A stretch of 6,139 nucleotides of DNA, taken from assembly GCA_030837935.1 (NCBI GenBank), contig JAUQXU010000253.1, forward strand, positions 1 to 6,139, written 5' to 3'. Below are positions 1-5,781 of the stretch, one piece after another. The notes beneath the pieces were generated by a model. The model was not told the origin of the DNA and searched no databases. It was given only the letters and a program-made list of their open reading frames with translations. The DNA comes from Candidatus Brocadia sp. (GTDB taxonomy: Bacteria; Planctomycetota; Brocadiia; Brocadiales; Brocadiaceae). Each line of letters begins with the position of its first letter. Within the stretch, counting starts at the first letter, position 1. The position numbers and the translations under genes were made by a program.

Positions 1-8
1 AAAAAAGT

Positions 9-389
9 ATGATTCCATATATACCTAAAGAATATCAATCAAATATAATTGATGATTGGAATAATTGTGCTTTTTCCCTGAAATGCAAAAACATTAAACA
101 ATTGGATTTTAATAGCATTAAAAACATTTACAAAGAAAAAGATGATGAACTTTATAATCCAAAAATAATGGGTGCGGTGAGTTATGTCTATAAAAAAACA
201 GTTTCACCACCGCCAGATTTTGCTCATATTTCATATAATTTGATTGAAAAAGCTCTTGATGAAATAGGGAAAACAAAAGCTTCAAAAACTGAGTTAATTT
301 TAAAGCTGAAAGAGATTGTTAAACGTGAAGGACGAAATCTTGTAGACGACGAAACTGCTTGGAAAGAGATATCGGACTTAAGGGATTGA
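9..389 (+). CDS. Small protein of unknown function, first gene of a McrBC-like operon, possibly partial at 5' end
   Basis: I do not recognise the family. From this ATG the product is 126 residues. Residues 1-69 are a lysine- and asparagine-rich region ending in a short linker (SPPP). Residues 70-126 form a compact helical module that is nearly repeated at the C-terminus of the next gene (37 of 57 positions identical by eye). The module contains GKTKASK, a leucine-rich helix and a DDETAW segment, and could be a small winged-helix or protein-docking domain; that is inference. No in-frame stop lies between base 1 and this ATG, and the eight bases before it show no ribosome site, so the true start may be outside the window. 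The stop lies 7 bases before the next gene on the same strand, so the genes are probably co-transcribed. Base composition is clearly AT-rich, like the next gene. There is no signal peptide or membrane segment. Confidence 0.7.
   Translation: MIPYIPKEYQSNIIDDWNNCAFSLKCKNIKQLDFNSIKNIYKEKDDELYNPKIMGAVSYVYKKTVSPPPDFAHISYNLIEKALDEIGKTKASKTELILKLKEIVKREGRNLVDDETAWKEISDLRD
216..389 (+). repeat. Copy 1 of a duplicated C-terminal protein module
   Basis: This segment encodes residues 70-126 of the first gene and matches 964-1140 both as protein (37 of 57 identical by eye) and visibly at the DNA level. Long shared runs include AAAAAGCTCTTGA and GGGAAAACAAA. The similarity in DNA as well as protein points to a fairly recent duplication or gene conversion between the two adjacent genes. 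Confidence 0.85.
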
Positions 390-396
390 TTGATTT

Positions 397-1140
397 ATGC
401 ATATTATAGAAGATGTGAATCAGATAGCTGACGCGCAAAAGGCATTTCAAGAAACTCTAATAAAAAGTGGAGCGAAACAATATAAATGCAAAATCGGGTA
501 TCAAGGAGGCACAGTACAAGCAGATGTTTTTTGGCTTGAATCTGTTAGCATATGGGTAGCTTTCCAAAAAATAGAAAATCGGTATTGGAATGCTTTTGGT
601 GTAGAAGAGCCCGTAGATGGTGAGAATCTTGATATTACATGTGAAATCAATTCTCCACTTATAGGTATTAATAGAAGGATATCAGGTGCTTTCGCAATGG
701 ATAATGACGGTGCAATGTATTTATTACATAGCGGAAGAATTGGAGGGGGTAGAAAAGGAATAGGTAAATCTCTTTTTGAAAGCAATTATAAGTATGGATT
801 AATAAAGTTGGATAATGGACTTGAATATGCACAAATTGGGAAATTAGGAGACGCTTCATTACCCAATAATACTGCAAATTTTGTAAGGGAAATTGACCGG
901 ATAAAAAAGTTATCTAAAGGAGATTCCAATTCAGACAAATCTGCATCTATAAATCCAGAAGTGGATTATGCTCATCCAACAAAGGAATTGATAGAAAAAG
1001 CTCTTGAGGAAATGGGGAAAACAAAGGCTTCAAAAAGGGAGTTAATTTCAAAGCTACAAGAAATTGTTGGGCGTAACGGCCAAATTCTTGTTGATAATGA
1101 AACGGCCTGGAATGAAATTAAGCATTTAAGTGAGGAATAA
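397..1140 (+). CDS. Putative McrBC-associated accessory protein with duplicated C-terminal module
   Basis: This is a 247-residue cytoplasmic protein with two visible parts. Residues about 25-170 form a beta-rich domain that includes DVFWLESVSIWVAF, INRRISGAFA and the glycine-rich stretch SGRIGGGRKGIGKS (residues 112-125). That stretch formally fits a P-loop pattern (GxxxxGKS), but no Walker B follows, so nucleotide binding is doubtful. I have a general recollection of similar 'GAFA...GRIGGGRKGIGKS' domains in restriction-type proteins but cannot name the family. A polar linker (about 170-189) leads to residues 190-247, a module nearly identical to the C-terminus of the preceding gene. The gene sits 7 bases after its neighbour and 2 bases before the McrB-like motor gene. 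Position and domain style suggest a DNA-recognition or adaptor subunit of the restriction complex, which is inference. The ATG chosen is the first one after the upstream stop; its ribosome site is weak (AAGGGA, 380-385). Confidence 0.85.
   Translation: MHIIEDVNQIADAQKAFQETLIKSGAKQYKCKIGYQGGTVQADVFWLESVSIWVAFQKIENRYWNAFGVEEPVDGENLDITCEINSPLIGINRRISGAFAMDNDGAMYLLHSGRIGGGRKGIGKSLFESNYKYGLIKLDNGLEYAQIGKLGDASLPNNTANFVREIDRIKKLSKGDSNSDKSASINPEVDYAHPTKELIEKALEEMGKTKASKRELISKLQEIVGRNGQILVDNETAWNEIKHLSEE
964..1140 (+). repeat. Copy 2 of a duplicated C-terminal protein module
   Basis: This segment encodes residues 190-247 of the second gene. Conserved landmarks with copy 1 are a D-F/Y-A-H start, LIEKAL, GKTKASK, ELI, EIV, LVD and ETAW. 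The strongly conserved basic GKTKASK and the helix after it could be the recognition face of a small helix-turn-helix domain, but no fold can be proven by reading alone. Confidence 0.85.
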
Positions 1141-1142
1141 TT

Positions 1143-2246
1143 ATGGGAATATTTGTAGATCGCGAAAATGAGACTGTGGAAAGAAAATATGATAATACGG
1201 GTGAAAAACTTTTAATTAATCAAATATATCATATTATTTTGACTGAAGGATTTACATTCTCTACGCAGCAGATCACCAATTATTACATTTCCCTCAAGAC
1301 CAAACCCTTCGTTATCCTCACAGGCATTTCGGGCACAGGCAAAACAAAAATAACTGAATTATTCGCACAGGCAGTCTGCAAAGACTTCAAAAAACAATAT
1401 CTACTCCTACCTGTAAGACCTGATTGGAACGATGACAGGAATCTAATAGGATATAACAATCCACTTACTCAATCATACCAGACAACACGATTTCTTGATT
1501 TTATAATGAAAGCGGCGCAAGATACTGAAAATCCATATTTCATATGCCTTGATGAGATGAACCTGGCGCGTGTGGAATATTATTTCTCCACATTCTTGAG
1601 TGCTATGGAATCAGGATATAAAGAGATTTCACTACCCGGATTTAATAAAGATATGGAATATAAAACCTCTATTCCACCCAACCTTTTCTTTACAGGCACA
1701 GTGAATATGGACGAAACTACATATCGATTCTCACCCAAAGTCCTTGATCGTGCTAATACAATTGAATTCCATGAGATCGATCTTCTAAAATCACGAGAAA
1801 AGCAGGATGCTTCACCATTATATCCTAATCTCATAGAACTCTTTAAAAAGCATTTCCTGAATGATGAAACAAGGACAAAAGGCGCAGCTTCAAAAACATA
1901 TCAGGAATGGGAGAATAAGAATTGGGATGAACTTGCGGGTTTCTTAGATCGAATAAATAGAGATGCCCTTGAAAAACATAATCTTCATTTCGGATACAGG
2001 ATACGCGATGAAATACTGCGCTACATGTATTTTGCCGAAACTCTTGATAGTAGAGAATTCTCAAATAATAACGCACTTGATCTCCAGATAAAGCAAAAGA
2101 TACTCCCGCGCATCAAAGGTCCTGAGAGCATACGAGAGGCGCTTAAATCCCTGAGGGATATTATTGAAAAATATCCACAATCCACTGCAAAGCTTGACCA
2201 GATGATCGGAGCGCTCGATAATGGATACACAGACTTCTACCAGTGA
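1143..2246 (+). CDS. McrB-like AAA+ NTPase (motor subunit of a McrBC-type restriction system)
   Basis: This is a 367-residue AAA+ protein of the McrB-like branch. Walker A is GISGTGKT at residues 61-68. A typical segment PVRPDWNDDRNLIGYNNP follows (90-107), then Walker B FICLDEMN (133-140) with D137/E138, and a sensor/signature stretch GTVNMDETTYRFSPKVLDRA (185-204) with the probable arginine finger in LDRA. Classical McrB proteins are GTPases that assemble into rings and drive the McrC nuclease along DNA. Whether this one uses GTP or ATP cannot be read, because the usual MNxxD signature appears here as NMDE. Only about 50 residues precede Walker A, so the large N-terminal modified-DNA-binding domain of classical McrB is absent and recognition must come from elsewhere, perhaps the upstream genes. 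A GAGGA ribosome site (1132-1136) 6 bases before the ATG supports the start. The 3' end overlaps the nuclease gene by 26 bp, which implies coupled translation. Confidence 0.92.
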   Translation: MGIFVDRENETVERKYDNTGEKLLINQIYHIILTEGFTFSTQQITNYYISLKTKPFVILTGISGTGKTKITELFAQAVCKDFKKQYLLLPVRPDWNDDRNLIGYNNPLTQSYQTTRFLDFIMKAAQDTENPYFICLDEMNLARVEYYFSTFLSAMESGYKEISLPGFNKDMEYKTSIPPNLFFTGTVNMDETTYRFSPKVLDRANTIEFHEIDLLKSREKQDASPLYPNLIELFKKHFLNDETRTKGAASKTYQEWENKNWDELAGFLDRINRDALEKHNLHFGYRIRDEILRYMYFAETLDSREFSNNNALDLQIKQKILPRIKGPESIREALKSLRDIIEKYPQSTAKLDQMIGALDNGYTDFYQ

Positions 2247-3891
2247 TTGGGCGCTGAAGATCGTATCAAAAGGCTTTACCCACACGTATAATCGGAGCAA
2301 ATTTGATGGAGAGAAGGTATTATGTGTTGATGCCAGATTTTCTGAAACTAAAGAAATATGGCTGACTTATAGGCTCGATGAAAATGAAAAGACGTGCAAG
2401 CTGTTCATTCCGAAATGCAATGATGATATAAAAAGAGAAGATACAGAAGATAATTCACTCTGTACTTATTGCTGGACTCCTCTTAATTTTGCAGGGATAT
2501 TTGAACCTGTATTTAAGATAAGAACAAAGGATAACAAGGATAAGGATTATTCGCTGCGCCTTGATGTGCTATCAAAATTCGATGATGGAAGCAATAGCCA
2601 AAACTTTCTATACATGCTAAATTCACTTAGGCGGAAACATCTCGAGATTTTTCAATTTTTCAATCCCTCACATATTCCGAAAAGCACAGGAAAATTCGTT
2701 CCTCCGACTCCATTCGAGCAATTTAAAGTCCTCGAAGCAAATATGAAAAAATTAGAGAATATAGTCTATCAGATATCTCTGAATCCAAATAAAAAACTTA
2801 TTAAAGAAACTCGAAGGGATAACTTTTTTGCACTTGATATGGTTAATCCAGATTTGATCTATGATATCGCAGCTCAACGTGGTGGTCTAATAAGACCATC
2901 AGATTGTTCTATCGCGCCTGAACTTCAGGAGTTATTGAAGGATATAAATGGGATTAAGCATCTGCCTGATACTGTTCCTGTCTATCGTACTGGGGTGACT
3001 TTTAATGTTTTTGAGAACCAACTGCTAAAACGATTCCTGACGCTGATAACGATTTGTTCAAAGCTTGTTGAGAAGAGATTTGAGCAGGAAAAGTGCAACG
3101 AATTGGAGAAATGGCAGCTTGAACAAATTGACAGACATATCATGGATTGCAGAGACTTTCATAAAAAAGCACAGTTCATGAAACGATATTCTTTCTTGGA
3201 TGATGTTTCAGAAACCGACAATATCGCATATCATACGCCAGTCCTTCAAAGTGAAGTAAATTACATGAGGTTCCATGACATATTTAAGGAATTTACCAAA
3301 ATACCAGTGTTTGATTTTTCAGAACATCTTACTCTCCCCATTCTTGATATGCCGGTATTATATGAATACTGGTCGGTCCTCCAGATAATAGATATTCTCT
3401 ACAATATGCATGATTGGAAAAAGGATGAACATTTCATAGAAAAGAATGAATTCGGTTATCTTTTCACATTAATAAAGGGGAATAGTAGTCTTTTTGAACT
3501 TTCCAATAATGAAAAGCGAGTATTTCTATTCTATCAAAAAAAGTATAAAACTTATACGGGAAGAAGCGTAAGACCTGACATCACTCTTGAAATGAGAATC
3601 AATGGAATACTATCCAGAATACTTGTTCTTGACCCAAAATATAGATCAAATCTGGATTCAGGCGACCCCAATGACCCTGAAAGTGCAATTAATAAAATGC
3701 ATGTTTATAAAGATGCGATACGAGGAAAAGATTTTTCAGTTGAAGCTGCTTATGCTATTTATCTTGGTATAAACGATCCTTACAATTATGAAGAGATTGG
3801 GATCGGTGGTATAAGGTTATTTCCAAAAGAGGATGATGCAACGGGTATAGAGAATCTCAAAGATATTATTCAAAACTTTATAAATAAATAA
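2221..3891 (+). CDS. DUF2357-type restriction endonuclease-like protein (McrC-like PD-(D/E)XK nuclease)
   Basis: This 556-residue protein is the expected partner of the McrB-like motor. The middle holds the DUF2357 region, with the hallmark FNVFENQLLKRFL at residues 261-273, then a helical, charged stretch (about 275-330) and PVLYEYWSVLQI (378-389), which resembles the helix preceding the nuclease fold in McrC-type proteins. The C-terminus is a PD-(D/E)XK nuclease: RPD with D453, then VLDPKYR with D471 and K473, and E-rich helices before it that could give the first acidic residue. All key catalytic residues are present, so it looks active. In this family the nuclease cuts DNA when activated by the motor. 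The ATG lies inside the end of the motor gene, 9 bases after CGGAG (2207-2211). The N-terminal 100 or so residues are beta-rich and may contact the motor or DNA. Two nearby cysteines (SLCTYC, about residue 80) are notable but do not form a full zinc site that I can see. Confidence 0.92.
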   Translation: MDTQTSTSDWALKIVSKGFTHTYNRSKFDGEKVLCVDARFSETKEIWLTYRLDENEKTCKLFIPKCNDDIKREDTEDNSLCTYCWTPLNFAGIFEPVFKIRTKDNKDKDYSLRLDVLSKFDDGSNSQNFLYMLNSLRRKHLEIFQFFNPSHIPKSTGKFVPPTPFEQFKVLEANMKKLENIVYQISLNPNKKLIKETRRDNFFALDMVNPDLIYDIAAQRGGLIRPSDCSIAPELQELLKDINGIKHLPDTVPVYRTGVTFNVFENQLLKRFLTLITICSKLVEKRFEQEKCNELEKWQLEQIDRHIMDCRDFHKKAQFMKRYSFLDDVSETDNIAYHTPVLQSEVNYMRFHDIFKEFTKIPVFDFSEHLTLPILDMPVLYEYWSVLQIIDILYNMHDWKKDEHFIEKNEFGYLFTLIKGNSSLFELSNNEKRVFLFYQKKYKTYTGRSVRPDITLEMRINGILSRILVLDPKYRSNLDSGDPNDPESAINKMHVYKDAIRGKDFSVEAAYAIYLGINDPYNYEEIGIGGIRLFPKEDDATGIENLKDIIQNFINK

Positions 3892-3911
3892 AATATTAAA
3901 TAAACAAAGAA

Positions 3912-3933
3912 CGAATAAATATTTTTTCATTCG
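3912..3933 (+). terminator. Possible terminator after the defence operon
   Basis: CGAAT (3912-3916) and ATTCG (3929-3933) form an inverted repeat around an A/T loop that contains a run of six T (3922-3927). It lies 21 bases after the nuclease stop codon. Archaeal termination often needs only the T-rich run. The stem is short, so the hairpin itself is weak evidence. Confidence 0.45.
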
Positions 3934-3994
3934 AAGAATTGTTTATGTCTTATTCATATAATGATGTACGAACTCCTAACGAAAACTCACAAGG

Positions 3995-4072
3995 TTAAAA
4001 TCTCATCCCCCTCACCACCCGGATCGGATAGCTGTCCTGGCCGCCAAGCAGCCCCCACTTATGAACATTACC
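3995..4072 (-). pseudogene. Remnant of a C-terminal protein tail (DUF1566-like ending)
   Basis: Read on the minus strand, this 78-base stretch gives 25 coherent residues and a stop, with KWGLLGGQDSYPIRVVRG followed by MRF. The ending S-Y-x-x-R-x-V-R-G is reminiscent of the C-terminus of DUF1566 (Lcl C-terminal) domains; that match is from memory and weak. An in-frame TAA lies directly upstream (4073-4075). The frame before that stop opens at an ATG (4132-4130) giving only 19 codons. There is therefore no intact gene, and I read it as debris. Confidence 0.3.
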
Positions 4073-4133
4073 TTAAGCTTCTTCTCGCCGAAATTGGTTA
4101 AGGTGCACTTTTCGTCGTTCATTCACACCCATA

Positions 4134-4410
4134 CTACTTCTTCCGTTTCTTTTTGCCAACCTTGCCTTTGTCCTCGCAAGGATATGGGTCGGTGTAGGCA
4201 TAGTTGCGTATCCATACCACCATTGCGTCGGCGATGCCCGGGAGAATGTCAAACAACTGGCGTTTACACCGTGATCGGAATTCGTTTATCACATTGGGAT
4301 TTATGTTATCAAAAGGCGGCTGGGATAGCAAGTCATCACCAGCGGAAGCTATGAGCCATGCGTTTATTGCCTGTTCGAATCCAGTCCCATAGTTGATCTT
4401 CTTTTCGGTA
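4134..4410 (-). pseudogene. C-terminal remnant of an unrecognised protein
   Basis: On the minus strand an open frame runs to a TAG at 4136-4134. Its last 90 or so residues have natural protein composition: GTGFEQAINAWLIASAGDD, then PPFDNINPNVINEFRSRC, then FDILPGIADAMVVWIRNYAY, and a lysine-rich tail GKVGKKKRKK. I do not recognise the family. The frame stays open upstream to about 4532, but bases beyond about 4427 are antisense to a helicase fragment, so the apparent ATG at 4517 is not a genuine start. The original gene probably lost its 5' part when the helicase fragment was joined to it. It could alternatively be a small intact gene starting internally, but no ribosome site is evident. Confidence 0.4.
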
Positions 4411-4426
4411 CAACACACATGGAATC

Positions 4427-4700
4427 TACACCCAATCCCTCCAACTAATCCTCGCAGGCGCAGTCCAACCATCACCGCCAAGATTGCATACATGGCTAAT
4501 GCATCGACCCTTCTCATATCCTTGCGCTCACCTTATCCAAAGAAGCCCGCAAGGAACATGCGGGAAAAGGTCGAGAAGCTTCTTCAGGGAAAGGAGATCC
4601 ACGTAAAGACTTTCCACTCACTCTGTGCCGAGCTTATCAAGGATCATACTGACAGATGCAAAGCTCCCGACTTCAAGATATTCGAGGAGATAGATTCAAT
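4427..4700 (+). pseudogene. N-terminal fragment of a UvrD/Rep-type superfamily 1 helicase, decayed
   Basis: Pieces of a UvrD-like helicase can be read in order through changing frames. LQLILAGA (4439-4462) is the start of motif I, ITAKIAYMANA (4471-4503) is the helix after it, IDPSHILALT (4503-4532) is motif Ia, and NMREKVEKLLQGKEIHVKTF with HSLCAEL (from about 4552) is the TFHS motif region, ending near FEEIDS (4681-4698). Only 8 bases remain between LILAGA and ITAK where an intact gene would need about 20, so the GSGKT nucleotide-binding loop is destroyed. Further one-base shifts occur near 4503 and in 4533-4548. The remaining ~550 residues expected of such helicases are absent. The fragment cannot encode an active enzyme. 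Its GC content is higher than that of the defence operon. Recognition of the family is firm; the exact 5' limit is not. Confidence 0.8.
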
Positions 4701-4731
4701 GTGCTGCATCTACGTTTACTATTATCAGGCC

Positions 4732-4738
4732 ATAAATA
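4732..4738 (+). promoter_or_regulatory. Candidate archaeal TATA box for the methyltransferase gene
   Basis: ATAAATA lies in an AT-rich leader (about 4705-4760), 39 bases before the ATG. This is a plausible distance for an archaeal promoter with a transcription start about 25 bases downstream and a short leader carrying the ribosome site. It rests on position and composition only. Confidence 0.35.
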
Positions 4739-4766
4739 GAATATTTCATTTGAAAATTTACGCCAT

Positions 4767-4773
4767 AGGAGGT
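4767..4773 (+). promoter_or_regulatory. Strong ribosome binding site that fixes the methyltransferase start
   Basis: AGGAGGT lies 4 bases before the ATG at 4778. It is the best Shine-Dalgarno match in the window and shows that translation starts at 4778, in the frame that is later broken, and not at the TTG at 4902. Confidence 0.8.
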
Positions 4774-4777
4774 TAAG

Positions 4778-5747
4778 ATGAATTACGAAGAACTTGTTTT
4801 TGACAGGGCGATCGAAGGTGCAAATAAGATAATACTTCTCGGTTCAGCATTGAAAACCGGACTTTTTTCAGCTCTCACCGAAAAAAAAGGATATTCCTTC
4901 ATTGACACGGGAACTGGGAGCTGATGAGCGCGCCCTGTATATCGTGCTTGAGGCGCTGTATGCAATGGGATATGTGGAAAAGAAAAAAGACGAGTATATC
5001 ATCGCCGACCGGGCGCGCCCCCTCTTCATAAATGGAGGCAAGGATTATGTAGGCGGCTACATTCCACATACCTTGAATAAATTGAATGCCTGGCTTGAGC
5101 TTCCTCAAATAATAAAAGGAGAGAAAATCGGAAGAAGGAAGCCCGATAATATATCTGCATTCATGAATGCAATGGCTTCCACACCAGAAGAAGACATACA
5201 GGAGATAGTAAGTCATTGTCTTGATAAAAAGAAGGATGCAAAGACAGTACTCGACCTGGGCGGAGGACCTGGCAAATACTCAAAAGTCTTCGTGAACAGG
5301 GGATTAAAAGCAGTCCTTTTAGACACACCTGAGACCATAGATTATGTCAGCAGTGAATTCGAGCTTGCTGATATCAGGCACCTCACGCTTAAGAAAGGTG
5401 ATTTCACGGAAGATGAATTCGTGAATGAGTTCGAAGAATTGTTTGATATCGTGTTCATGGGAAATATAACCCACATATATTCTGAGGATGTGAACAGGAA
5501 TCTCTTGATGCGGGTTAGCAGACTTCTGAACAAAGGGGGAATGGTAGCCATCGAAGATTTCGTTCGCGGAAGATCCCCATATGCAGAGATGTTCGCTGTA
5601 AACATGCTTGCAAATACAGAAGCTGGTGGAACATGGACAGAGGAACAATACAGAAAATGGCTAAAATACGCAGGTTTTAGCAATATTGAAGTTCTCGACC
5701 TCGCTGACAAAGATAAACAGCTTATCACGGCTTTTATGGAGAAATAA
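4778..5747 (+). pseudogene. SAM-dependent methyltransferase with N-terminal winged-helix/dimerisation domain, frameshifted in an A8 tract
   Basis: Translation from ATG 4778 runs well to ALTEKK and then meets a stop at 4922-4924. Removing one A from the run AAAAAAAA (4881-4888) continues as EKKDIPSLTRELGADERALY and gives 322 residues. Residues 1-85 are a dimerisation/winged-helix domain like those of the O-methyltransferase (Methyltransf_2) family. The Rossmann-fold domain follows, with motif I VLDLGGGPG (157-165), acidic D182 in VLLDTPE, DIVFMGNITHIYSED and LLNKGGMVAIEDF. The C-terminus has GGTWTEEQYRKWLKYAGF, typical of the family. It would transfer a methyl group from S-adenosylmethionine to a small molecule whose identity cannot be read. 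As written the protein is truncated after 48 codons. A sequencing or assembly error in the homopolymer is the simplest explanation; a real mutation or slippage is possible. The downstream open frame, 4902-5747, would lack most of the N-terminal domain. Confidence 0.88.
4881..4888 (+). other. A8 homopolymer at the frameshift point
   Basis: Eight A in a row (GAAAAAAAAGG). Seven would restore the reading frame of the methyltransferase. Such runs are common sites of sequencing error, of mutation by polymerase slippage, and sometimes of transcriptional slippage. Confidence 0.85.
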
Positions 5748-5753
5748 AGAATA

Positions 5754-5758
5754 TTTTT
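5754..5758 (+). terminator. Possible T-run terminator after the methyltransferase
   Basis: A run of five T lies 7 bases after the stop codon, within a 34-base AT-rich gap between two convergent genes. No clear hairpin is visible. Archaeal termination at T-runs makes it plausible, but the support is only the T-run and its position. Confidence 0.3.
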
Positions 5759-5781
5759 ACAAAGTTTCAAAATATAAGGAG

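Noticed and set aside
3930..3944. 15-base sequence TTCGAAGAATTGTTT repeated at 5430-5444, considered as an attachment-site or insertion direct repeat.
   Set aside because: The second copy is ordinary coding sequence inside the methyltransferase (EFEELFD), and an AT-rich 15-mer match in 6 kb can arise by chance; no integrase or element ends accompany it.
4061..4354. Plus-strand open frame of 97 codons.
   Set aside because: It is rich in Cys, Ser, His and Pro, has no ribosome site, and is antisense to the more protein-like minus-strand remnant.
4373..4382. GTTCGAATCC, resembling the T-loop of a tRNA.
   Set aside because: The flanking bases do not form the five-pair T stem and no acceptor, D or anticodon arm can be found around it.
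4401..4517. Minus-strand segment beginning MRRVDALAMYAILAV, which looks like the C-terminal helix of a transposase.
   Set aside because: The same bases on the plus strand encode UvrD helicase motifs (ITAKIAYMANA, IDPSHILALT), which is the much stronger reading; the minus-strand resemblance is an antisense shadow.
4393..4776. Plus-strand open frame of 127 codons as a real gene.
   Set aside because: Its parts match UvrD only in patches interrupted by frame shifts, its 5' third is out of the helicase frame, and its last 25 codons are promoter and ribosome-site sequence of the next gene.
4902..5747. A methyltransferase starting at TTG 4902.
   Set aside because: There is no ribosome site there, it would cut the dimerisation/winged-helix domain, and a strong ribosome site and matching N-terminus lie upstream at 4767-4780 in the other frame.
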